In this document: one piece after another, positions 8,961 to 17,503 of the stretch
Layout: each line of letters opens with the position of its first letter
Numbering within the stretch: position 1 is the stretch's first letter
Assembly: GCF_901482445.1 (NCBI RefSeq)
Contig: NZ_LR590477.1
Coordinates: 186,001-250,000, forward strand
Source: Neisseria lactamica
Lineage (GTDB): Bacteria > Pseudomonadota > Gammaproteobacteria > Burkholderiales > Neisseriaceae
DNA length: 64,000 nt
Direction: 5' to 3'
Position numbers and translations under genes: made by a program
Notes under the pieces: model-generated
What the model saw: the letters and a program-made list of their open reading frames with translations, nothing else
Database searches by the model: none
Told to the model about the DNA's origin: nothing

Positions 8961-9485
8961 GGGGCTGTACTAGATAACTAGACCAAATTCCCATTAACTA
9001 ATTGTCTTCGAATCCGAATTTTAGATTCTATTTCACTGTTGTTAAAACGCTATTCACATTCCTTTAAATACCGTCCAAAATGCTCTTTGGGAATGCTATT
9101 GGATTATAGACCTTACAACAGGAAAAAAGGTCGGAAAGTAGATAGACTGCTTTTTAAATTCAAACGGCCAAGCAAGTAAAGACTTGGCCGACAAATGGGA
9201 CAACTTCCGACTGTTTTAAATTGCCCGTCAAATACCGGAAATGGGACAAATTCCGATTGTTTTAAATTACCAGTCAAATACTGGAAAACTTGCGTAAATG
9301 GCTAAATTCACTGACATCAAGTACATCATAACTACGAAAGGTATCCGTATACACAATGCCATCAGACTTAACTTTCTCTCGGAGAATCGGCAATAATGTT
9401 GCTGATTGCGCGTTAGGGACAACGACGGTATAAACCTTGCCATTTCGTTCGAATGGGATTTTTAACCGTTATCTAGTACAGTCCC
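8961..9485 (-). mobile_element. IS1016-like (IS1595 family) remnant
   Basis: Inverted ends GGGGCTGTACTAGATAAC (8961-8978) and its 17/18 complement at 9468-9485 bound 525 bp. The ends match the IS1016 type. On the minus strand, 9300-9465 still reads as transposase (GKVYTVVVPNAQSATLLPI, then IVYTDTFRSYDVLDVSEFSHL), including the second catalytic Asp region. The rest is shortened and degenerate. No matching 8-bp target duplication is seen. Confidence 0.8.
9194..9285. repeat. Two tandem copies of a 46-bp unit
   Basis: 9194-9239 and 9240-9285 are tandem copies with about six mismatches, both containing GGGACAA(C/A)TTCCGA and TTTTAAATT. They replace part of the transposase in the IS1016-like remnant. 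Confidence 0.6.
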
Positions 9486-9605
9486 TAATTTAATAAACAA
9501 ATGGCAGTAAAATGGCGGTAATTGACTCGCCAAAATCCTTGATATAGAATGGCTAGATTACCCAATTTTTTCTAATAACTCTATAAAAATCAAATAACTG
9601 AAATC

Positions 9606-12600
9606 ATGAATAAAACCCTCTATCGTGTGATTTTCAACCGCAAACGCGGGGCTGTGGTAGCTGTTGCTGAAACCATCAAGCGCGAAGGTAAAAGCTATGC
9701 CGATAGTGGTTCGGGCGGCGTTCATGTTCCATCTGTTTCTTTCACGCCTACCCATTCCAAAGCCTTTTGCTTTTCTGCATTAGGCTTTTCTTTATGTTTG
9801 GCTGTAGGTACGGCCGATATTGCTTTTGCTGATGGCATTATTGCTGATAAAGCTGCTCCTAAAACCCAACAAGCCACGATTCTGCAAACAGGTAACGGCA
9901 TACCGCAAGTCAATATTCAAACCCCTACTTCGGCAGGGGTTTCTGTTAATCAATATACACAGTTTGATGTGGGTAATCGCGGGGCGATTTTAAACAACAG
10001 CCGCAGCAACACCCAAACACAGCTAGGCGGTTGGATTCAAGGCAATCCTTGGTTGGCAAGGGGCGAAGCACGTGTGGTTGTAAACCAAATCAACAGCAGC
10101 CATTCTTCACAACTGAATGGCTATATTGAAGTGGGCGGACGACGTGCAGAAGTCGTTATTGCCAATCCGGCAGGGATTGCAGTCAATGGTGGTGGTTTTA
10201 TCAATGCTTCCCGTGCCACTTTGACGACAGGCCAACCGCAATATCAAACAGGCGCATTAACAGGCTTTCAGGTTCGTTCGGGTCATGTTGCGATCACGGG
10301 ACAAGGTTTGGATGCACGAGATACCGATTACACACGTATTCTCAGTTATCATTCCAAAATTGATGCACCCGTATGGGGACAAGATGTTCGTGTCGTCGCG
10401 GGACAAAACGATGTGGCCGCAACAGGTGATGCACATTCGCCTATTCTCAATAATGCTGCTGCCAATACGTCAAACAATACAGCCAACAACGGCACACATA
10501 TCCCTTTATTTGCGATTGATACAGGCAAATTAGGAGGTATGTATGCCAACAAAATCACCTTGATCAGTACGGCCGAACAAGCAGGCATTCGTAATCAAGG
10601 GCAGTTGTTTGCTTCTGCCGGTAATGTGGCGATTGATGCAAATGGCCGTTTGGTCAATAGTGGCACGATGGCTGCCGCCAATGTGCAAGATATGAATAAT
10701 ACAGCGGAACACAAAGTCAATATCCGCAGTCAAGCCTTTGAAAACAGCGGTACGGCGGTATCGCAACAAGGCACTCAAATTCACAGTCAATCGATTCAAA
10801 ACACTGGCAAATTATTGTCGGCAGGAACAGCGGATCTAGCCGTTTCAGGCAGCCTGAACAACCAAAATGGAGAAATAATTACCAATCAACAACTGATTAT
10901 TCACGATGGTCGGCAATCTACCGCTGCCATTGATAATACGAACGGCACGATACAATCAGGTCATGATGTTGCTATTCAGGCAAAATCGTTATCCAACAAC
11001 GGCACACTTGCCGCTGATAATAAACTGGATATTGCGTTACAAGATGATTTTTATGTAGGACGCAAGATCGTCGCGGGCAATGAATTGTCGCTCAGTACAC
11101 GAGGCAGCCTGAAAAATTCACATACCTTGCAAGCAGGAAAACGCATTCGGATTAAAGCAAATAACCTTGATAATGCAGCACAAGGCAACATTCAATCCGG
11201 CGGTACGACAGATATTGGCACGCAGCACAATTTAACCAATAGAGGCTTGATTGACGGACAACAAACCAAAATCCAAGCCGGGCAAGTGAATAATATCGGG
11301 ACAGGTCGGATTTATGGCGACAATATCGCTATTGCGGCTACCCGCTTAGACAATCAAGATGAAAACGGTACAGGTGCCTCCATTGCGGCACGCGAAAACC
11401 TGAATTTAGGCATCGGACAATTAAACAACCGTGAAAACAGTCTGATTTACAGCGGTAACGATATGGCGGTTGGCGGCGCATTAGATACCAATGGCCAAGC
11501 CACAGGCAAAGCCCAAAGCATACGCAATGCCGGCGCAACCATTGAAGCCGCCGGCAAAATGCGTTTAGGCGTAGAAAAGCTGCTCAATACCAATGAACAC
11601 TTGCAAACGCAGTTGGTGGAAACAGGGCGCGAGCATATTGTTGATTACGAAGCATTTGGACGACACGAATTATTGCGGGAAGGCACGCAACATGAATTAG
11701 GCTGGTCTGTCTATAACGATGAATCAGACCACTTACGCACCCCTGATGGAGTGGCGCATGAAAATTGGCATAAATACGATTATGAAAAAGTCACCCAAAA
11801 AACCCAAGTTACCCAAACTGCGCCAGCCAAAATCATTTCAGGTAATGATTTAACCATTGATGGTAAAGAAGTATTTAATACCGACAGCCGAATCATCGCC
11901 GGCGGCGATTTGCTTGTGCAAACAGAAAAAGACGGTTTGCATAACGAGCAAACCTTTGGCGAAAAGAAAGTATTCAGTGAAAATGGCAAATTACACAGCT
12001 ATTGGCGTGAGAAACATAAAGGACGAGACTCAACGGGACATAGCGAACAAAATTACACTTTGCCGGAGGAAATCACACGCAACATTTCACTGGGTTCATT
12101 TGCCTATGAATCGCATAGCAAAGCATTAAGCCATCATGCGCCCAGCCAAGGCACTGAGTTGCCGCAAAGCAACGGTATTTCGCTACCCTATACGTCCAAT
12201 TCTTTTACCCCATTACCCGGCAGCAGTTTATACATTATCAATCCTGCCAATAAAGGCTATCTTGTTGAAACCGATCCACGCTTTGCCAACTACCGTCAAT
12301 GGTTGGGTAGTGACTATATGCTGGACAGCCTCAAACTAGACCCAAACAATTTACATAAACGTTTGGGTGATGGTTATTACGAGCAACGTTTAATCAATGA
12401 ACAAATCGCAGAGCTGACAGGGCATCGTCGTTTAGACGGTTATCAAAACGACGAAGAACAATTTAAAGCCTTGATGGATAATGGCGCGACTGCGGCACGC
12501 TCCATGAATCTCAGCGTTGGCATTGCATTAAGTGCCGAGCAAGTAGCGCAACTGACCGGCGATATTGTTTGGTTGGTACAAAAAGAAGTTAAACTTTCTG

Positions 12601-15600
12601 ATGGCGGCACACAAACCGTATTGGTGCCACAGGTTTATGTACGCGTTAAGAATGGCGACATAGACGGTAAAGGTGCATTGTTGTCAGGCAGCAATACACA
12701 AATCAATGTTTCAGGCAGCCTGAAAAACTCAGGCACGATTGCAGGGCGCAATGCGCTTATTATCAATACCGATACGCTAGACAATATCGGTGGGCGTATT
12801 CATGCGCAAAAATCAGCGGTTACGGCCACACAAGACATCAATAATATTGGCGGCATGCTTTCTGCCGAACAGACATTATTGCTCAACGCAGGCAACAACA
12901 TCAACAGCCAAAGCACCACCGCCGGCAGTCAAAATACACAAGGCAGCAGCACCTACCTAGACCGAATGGCAGGTATTTATATCACAGGCAAAGAAAAAGG
13001 TGTTTTAGCAGCGCAGGCAGGCAAAGACATCAACATCATTGCCGGTCAAATCAGCAATCAATCAGAGCAAGGGCAAACCCGGCTGCAGGCAGGGCGCGAC
13101 ATTAACCTGGATACGGTACAAACCGGCAAACATCAAGCAACCCATTTTGATGCCGATAACCATACCATCCGAGGTTCAACGAACGAAGTCGGCAGCAGCA
13201 TTCAAACAAAAGGCGATGTTACCCTGTTAGCAGGCAATAACCTCAATGCCAAAGCTGCCGAAGTCGGCAGCGCAAAAGGCACACTCGCTGTGTCTGCCAA
13301 AAATGACATCAACATCAGCACAGGCATCAACACGACCTATGTTGATGATGCTTCCAAACACACAGGCAGAAGCGGCGGCGGTAATAAATTGATTATTACC
13401 GACAAAGCCCAGAGCCATCACGAAACCGCCCAAAGCAGCACCTTTGAAGGCAGGCAGGTTGTATTGCAGGCAGGAAACGATGCCAACATCCTTGGCAGCA
13501 ATGTTATTTCCGATAATGGCACCCGGATTCAAGCAGGCAATCATGTTCGCATTGGTACAACCCAAACTCAAAGCCAAAGCGAAACCTATCATCAAACCCA
13601 GAAATCAGGATTGATGAGCGCAGGTATCGGCTTCACTATTGGCAGCAAGACAAACACACAAGAAAACCAATCCCAAAGCAACGAACATACAGGCAGTACC
13701 GTAGGCAGCCTGAAAGGCGATACCACCATTGTTGCAGGCAAACACTACGAACAAATCGGCAGTACCGTTTCCAGCCCGGAAGGCAACAATACCATCCATG
13801 CCCAAAGCATAGACATTCAAGCGGCACACAACAAATTAAACAGTAATACCACCCAAACCTATGAACAAAAAGGCCTAACGGTGGCATTCAGTTCGCCCGT
13901 TACCGATTTGGCACAACAAGCGATTGCCGTAGCACAAAGCAGCAAACAAGTCGGACAAAGCAAAAACGACCGTGTCAATGCCATGGCGGCTGCCAATGCA
14001 GGCTGGCAAGCCTATCAAACAGGTAAGAGTGCACAAAACTTAGCCAAAGGTACAACCAATGCCAAACAAGTCAGCATCTCCATAACCTACGGCGAACAGC
14101 AAAACCGACAAACCACCCAAGTTCAAGCAAGCCAAGCCCAAGCGAGTCAAATTCAAGCAGGCGGCAAAACCACATTAATCGCCACAGGCGCAGCAGAACA
14201 ATCCAATATCAACATCGCAGGCTCAGATGTTGCCGGCAAAGCAGGCACAATCCTGATTGCCGATAACGACATCACACTCCAATCAGCCGAGCAAAGCAAT
14301 ACCGAACGCAGCCAAAACAAATCGGCAGGCTGGAACGCAGGTGCTGCCGTATCATTCGGACAAGGAGGCTGGTCATTAGGCGTTACCGCAGGCGGCAATG
14401 TCGGCAAAGGCCACGGCAATGGCGGCAGCATCACCCACCGCCATAGCCATATCGGCGACAAAGGCAGCCAAACCCTTATCCAAAGTGGTGTCGACACTAC
14501 CATCAAAGGCGCGCAAGTACGCGGCAAAGGCGCACAAGCCAATGCCAAAAACTTAAGTATTCAAAGCGTACAAGATAGAGAAACTTATCAAAGCAAACAA
14601 CAAAACGCCGGTGCACAAGTGACCGTAGGTTACGGCTTCAGTGCCGGTGGCGATTACAGCCAAAGCAAAATCAACGCCGATTATGCGTCTGTGAATGAAC
14701 AAAGCGGCATATTTGCGGGTGAAGACGGTTATCAAATCAAGGTCGGAAACCATACAGACCTCAAAGGCGGCATCATCACCAGCAGCCAAAGCGCAGAAGA
14801 CAAGGGTAAAAACCGCTTTCAGACGGCCACCCTTACTGCCAGCGACATTCAAAACCACAGCCAATACAAAGGCGAAAGTTTTGGATTGGGCGCAAGTGCG
14901 TCCATAAGCGGCAAAACACTGGGACAGGGAGCACAAAATAAACCTCAAAACAAACACCTGACAAGCGTAGCCGATAAAAACGGCGCAAGTTCATCAGTGG
15001 GTTATGGCAGCGACAGCGACAGCCAAAGCAGCATCACGAAAAGCGGCATCAACACCCGCAACATTCAAATCACAGACGAAGCCGCACAAATCCGGCTGAC
15101 AGGCAAAACAGCGGAGGAAAGCAAAGCCGACATATATACCAACACAACAACAGACACCGCCGATCAACACACAGGCCGTCTGAAAAACGTATTTGACAAA
15201 GATAGAGTGCAAAGTGAACTGGATTTACAAAGGGAAGTAACCCAAGAGTTTGATAAAACTAGACAAGGAGTGAAACAAGAACTTTATGCAGTAGTAGATA
15301 GCAAACGAGCGCAAGCCACAAAAGAGAGACTCAAAAATGGTGGATATGACAATGATAAATCTAGAGCATTAAATAAGGAAGCTAATGAATTAGATGAAAA
15401 AATTCGTTGGCTTGATGCGGGATTAGGACTCGTTTGGGGAGCAGGGAGTTCTGATATGGCTTGGAGTATGTTTGCCACAACCCAAGCCGATAGAGCGGTA
15501 AGGTCTGCAACTGCACCTAAAGAAATGTGGTTCCATAAGAAGATAATAGATGAAAAAACAGGTAAAGTATCCTTTGATACCAGACAAATTTGGTCATTGA

Positions 15601-16532
15601 ATGATTTAAGCAAGGAAGAACTGGCAAGCATTCAAGACACAAATGGCAAAGTTATTACTGTGTCTAATCCTGGTATTTTCAATAATCGAGAAGATTCATT
15701 AAGCAACGCAGCAAAACAAAATCGTAATAGTACAAACGGTAGTGGTGTTATTGCAGTTATGAATCCTCCAACAGGGAAATATAAATCTGATTCTAATAAC
15801 GCAATAAAAGATTTTTTATGGCTCGGTTCAAGTCTTGTTTCTGAACTGATGTATGTCGGTTACGACCAATTAAATAATAAAGTGTTCCAAGGCTATTTAC
15901 CCAAAACCAATTCAGAAAAACTGAATCAAGATATTTATCGAGAGGTTCAAAAAATGGGTAACGGCTGGTCGGTTGATACCAGTAATCACAGTCGTGGGGG
16001 AATTACAGCAAGCGTTTCCTTAAAAGATTGGGTAAACAATCAAAAACAAAATGGCATTGCCCCAATCAGAAAAGCACGTTTCTATGGTACAGCCACAAAT
16101 GTGAAGAATGATTACGCCGATGTTTTACAGAAAAACGGCTATACCTATACGGGTGCAGACGGCAAAACTTATAACAGCGGAGCCTATTCGATTGTGCATA
16201 ACAAGGATCTTATTGGTAATAGATCGACAATGTGGATACCGCCATTTTTCTTGTTAGGAAATAATGAGACAACAAAAGGAGCTTGTAGGATATTTTGTTA
16301 TCCGCATAGCAGTTATTTTGCAGAAGTGCCTGAACAGTACCAAAGGGATAAGAATGGGGATATTATTGAGAAAAATGGCGAATCTGTTTTAACGGAAGCT
16401 TGGGAAGATTATACGAAAAAGTGGGGAGTTCCTAAAATGGGTAATAATGAAAAATATATCAATCATGCAGTTCCCAAGTTAGTAGTCCCCAACAAACCAA
16501 ATGGAGAAAAATATGAAGAAAACCCTTTCTAA
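9606..16532 (+). CDS. tpsA: TpsA/CdiA-type filamentous haemagglutinin with toxin-like C-terminus
   Basis: A 2308-residue exoprotein of a two-partner secretion system. Residues 1-24 (MNKTLYRVIFNRKRGAVVAV) form the extended signal-peptide region; cleavage is probably after ADIAFA near residue 76. The TPS secretion domain (about 77-340) has the NPAGI motif at 187-191. Residues 350-1850 are haemagglutinin-type beta-helix repeats. From about 1855 the composition changes to a helical linker and a C-terminal module, as in contact-dependent inhibition proteins. That module has NHSRGG (Ser2129), NKDLIG (Asp2201) and PHSSYF (His2234), which could be an alpha/beta-hydrolase triad. Expected exporter: TpsB. 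The DNA of the last 1.3 kb is AT-richer than the body. Confidence 0.93.
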   Translation: MNKTLYRVIFNRKRGAVVAVAETIKREGKSYADSGSGGVHVPSVSFTPTHSKAFCFSALGFSLCLAVGTADIAFADGIIADKAAPKTQQATILQTGNGIPQVNIQTPTSAGVSVNQYTQFDVGNRGAILNNSRSNTQTQLGGWIQGNPWLARGEARVVVNQINSSHSSQLNGYIEVGGRRAEVVIANPAGIAVNGGGFINASRATLTTGQPQYQTGALTGFQVRSGHVAITGQGLDARDTDYTRILSYHSKIDAPVWGQDVRVVAGQNDVAATGDAHSPILNNAAANTSNNTANNGTHIPLFAIDTGKLGGMYANKITLISTAEQAGIRNQGQLFASAGNVAIDANGRLVNSGTMAAANVQDMNNTAEHKVNIRSQAFENSGTAVSQQGTQIHSQSIQNTGKLLSAGTADLAVSGSLNNQNGEIITNQQLIIHDGRQSTAAIDNTNGTIQSGHDVAIQAKSLSNNGTLAADNKLDIALQDDFYVGRKIVAGNELSLSTRGSLKNSHTLQAGKRIRIKANNLDNAAQGNIQSGGTTDIGTQHNLTNRGLIDGQQTKIQAGQVNNIGTGRIYGDNIAIAATRLDNQDENGTGASIAARENLNLGIGQLNNRENSLIYSGNDMAVGGALDTNGQATGKAQSIRNAGATIEAAGKMRLGVEKLLNTNEHLQTQLVETGREHIVDYEAFGRHELLREGTQHELGWSVYNDESDHLRTPDGVAHENWHKYDYEKVTQKTQVTQTAPAKIISGNDLTIDGKEVFNTDSRIIAGGDLLVQTEKDGLHNEQTFGEKKVFSENGKLHSYWREKHKGRDSTGHSEQNYTLPEEITRNISLGSFAYESHSKALSHHAPSQGTELPQSNGISLPYTSNSFTPLPGSSLYIINPANKGYLVETDPRFANYRQWLGSDYMLDSLKLDPNNLHKRLGDGYYEQRLINEQIAELTGHRRLDGYQNDEEQFKALMDNGATAARSMNLSVGIALSAEQVAQLTGDIVWLVQKEVKLSDGGTQTVLVPQVYVRVKNGDIDGKGALLSGSNTQINVSGSLKNSGTIAGRNALIINTDTLDNIGGRIHAQKSAVTATQDINNIGGMLSAEQTLLLNAGNNINSQSTTAGSQNTQGSSTYLDRMAGIYITGKEKGVLAAQAGKDINIIAGQISNQSEQGQTRLQAGRDINLDTVQTGKHQATHFDADNHTIRGSTNEVGSSIQTKGDVTLLAGNNLNAKAAEVGSAKGTLAVSAKNDINISTGINTTYVDDASKHTGRSGGGNKLIITDKAQSHHETAQSSTFEGRQVVLQAGNDANILGSNVISDNGTRIQAGNHVRIGTTQTQSQSETYHQTQKSGLMSAGIGFTIGSKTNTQENQSQSNEHTGSTVGSLKGDTTIVAGKHYEQIGSTVSSPEGNNTIHAQSIDIQAAHNKLNSNTTQTYEQKGLTVAFSSPVTDLAQQAIAVAQSSKQVGQSKNDRVNAMAAANAGWQAYQTGKSAQNLAKGTTNAKQVSISITYGEQQNRQTTQVQASQAQASQIQAGGKTTLIATGAAEQSNINIAGSDVAGKAGTILIADNDITLQSAEQSNTERSQNKSAGWNAGAAVSFGQGGWSLGVTAGGNVGKGHGNGGSITHRHSHIGDKGSQTLIQSGVDTTIKGAQVRGKGAQANAKNLSIQSVQDRETYQSKQQNAGAQVTVGYGFSAGGDYSQSKINADYASVNEQSGIFAGEDGYQIKVGNHTDLKGGIITSSQSAEDKGKNRFQTATLTASDIQNHSQYKGESFGLGASASISGKTLGQGAQNKPQNKHLTSVADKNGASSSVGYGSDSDSQSSITKSGINTRNIQITDEAAQIRLTGKTAEESKADIYTNTTTDTADQHTGRLKNVFDKDRVQSELDLQREVTQEFDKTRQGVKQELYAVVDSKRAQATKERLKNGGYDNDKSRALNKEANELDEKIRWLDAGLGLVWGAGSSDMAWSMFATTQADRAVRSATAPKEMWFHKKIIDEKTGKVSFDTRQIWSLNDLSKEELASIQDTNGKVITVSNPGIFNNREDSLSNAAKQNRNSTNGSGVIAVMNPPTGKYKSDSNNAIKDFLWLGSSLVSELMYVGYDQLNNKVFQGYLPKTNSEKLNQDIYREVQKMGNGWSVDTSNHSRGGITASVSLKDWVNNQKQNGIAPIRKARFYGTATNVKNDYADVLQKNGYTYTGADGKTYNSGAYSIVHNKDLIGNRSTMWIPPFFLLGNNETTKGACRIFCYPHSSYFAEVPEQYQRDKNGDIIEKNGESVLTEAWEDYTKKWGVPKMGNNEKYINHAVPKLVVPNKPNGEKYEENPF
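15173..15184 (+). repeat. AG-DUS at the junction of tpsA body and C-terminal module
   Basis: AGGCCGTCTGAA, the AG form of the neisserial uptake sequence, lies exactly where the conserved repeat body ends and the helical linker (RVQSELDLQREV, residue 1867 on) begins. It is placed to favour uptake and homologous exchange of 3' cassettes. Confidence 0.75.
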
Positions 16533-16827
16533 TTTAATGCTAATATCATTCTGCTCAACAATGCTAACAGCTTGCCCTTTTTGGGGCAGTTGTGCAAACT
16601 GGAATTGTTCCGAACTCAATCCACGCTGGGTGAAATCAGTTCATAATTGTCGATCAAATAACTATAAAGTTGTGTTATCGGCAATAGGAAGTAAATTTAA
16701 CTATCAATCAACAAGCCAAGTTCAAGATAGTGACATTGGGCAACATATTTCTGGACAATGTACTTACTATGATGGCAGATACGATGTTCGCAAAGATAAG
16801 CAGTATGGTCATTTGTTTGTGCAATAA
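16513..16827 (+). CDS. Small lipoprotein, candidate immunity protein for TpsA
   Basis: About 104 residues from the ATG at 16513 (an ATG at 16501 adds four). MKKTLSNLMLISFCSTMLTAC is a lipoprotein signal peptide with lipobox LTAC, so the mature protein should sit in the periplasmic face of a membrane. The rest is polar with six further Cys (CPFWGSCANWNC and others). It overlaps the 3' end of tpsA by 20 bp, the position of immunity genes in contact-dependent inhibition loci. No family recognised; the immunity role is inferred from position and location. Confidence 0.75.
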   Translation: MKKTLSNLMLISFCSTMLTACPFWGSCANWNCSELNPRWVKSVHNCRSNNYKVVLSAIGSKFNYQSTSQVQDSDIGQHISGQCTYYDGRYDVRKDKQYGHLFVQ

Positions 16828-16990
16828 CCAGCGTAACCTGTGCAATTAACGAGAATTGTTGAATGGTAGGGTCGTTGCTTATTGCCCCACAATTCAGTCT
16901 CGTATGCTAAAGCTATGTTTTAACGTGAGATATTTCATTTCAGGCTGAAACCATTTTTTGTTTTAACCAACACCAACCCTAACTTAAAAT

Positions 16991-17449
16991 ATGCCCATCA
17001 CTCCACCCTTAAACATCATCTCCCCTAAACTCTACCTCAATGAACAATGGAACGAAAGCGAAGCACTCGGTGCCATCACTTGGCTATGGTATCAGTCGCC
17101 TACGCATCGCCAAGTACCTATTGTGGAGATGATGACGTATATATTGCCTGTGTTAAAAAACGGGCAGTTCGCTTTGTTTTGCAAGGGTACCCAACCAATC
17201 GGTTATATCTCATGGGCTTATTTTGATGAAGTGGCGCAGGCGCATTATTTAGAATCTGACCGCCATTTGCGCGACAACAGCGATTGGAACTGTGGCGACA
17301 ATATTTGGTTGATTCAATGGTTTGCGCCATTGGGACACAGTCATCAAATGCGCTCAGCTGTGCGCCAGTTATTTCCTAGTAGGACACTACGCGCCTTGTA
17401 TCATAAAGGGAGCGATAAGGGTTTGAGAATTTTAACTTTTAAAACTTGA
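16991..17449 (+). CDS. tpsC: HlyC-like toxin-activating acyltransferase homologue
   Basis: A 152-residue protein of the HlyC/RTX lysine-acyltransferase family, found in some neisserial TPS loci as TpsC. Matching HlyC by eye: SPTHRQVPI aligns with HlyC SPLH (catalytic His23), giving His39 here. QFALFCKGTQPIGYISWAYF aligns with the substrate strand, and IWLIQWFAPLGH aligns with WFIDWIAPFG. At the position of HlyC Asp92 this protein has Gln109. A possible target would be TpsA. It lies 163 bp after the lipoprotein gene; that gap shows nothing clear. Confidence 0.8.
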   Translation: MPITPPLNIISPKLYLNEQWNESEALGAITWLWYQSPTHRQVPIVEMMTYILPVLKNGQFALFCKGTQPIGYISWAYFDEVAQAHYLESDRHLRDNSDWNCGDNIWLIQWFAPLGHSHQMRSAVRQLFPSRTLRALYHKGSDKGLRILTFKT

Positions 17450-17503
17450 TGCAATCGTGTATTGAATGCCCATTGATGATTTTATTGATTTTGCGACCAT
17501 GCC

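Noticed and set aside
9194..9285. 46-bp tandem repeat as a CRISPR unit
   Set aside because: Only two units, no unique spacers, and inside an IS remnant.
8961..9485. Target duplication for the IS1016-like element
   Set aside because: Flanks GAAATTAAAA and TAATTTAATA are both AT-rich but do not match as direct repeats.
13227..13887. Minus-strand frames inside tpsA
   Set aside because: They arise from the repetitive Gly/Asn/Ala coding pattern of the haemagglutinin repeats.
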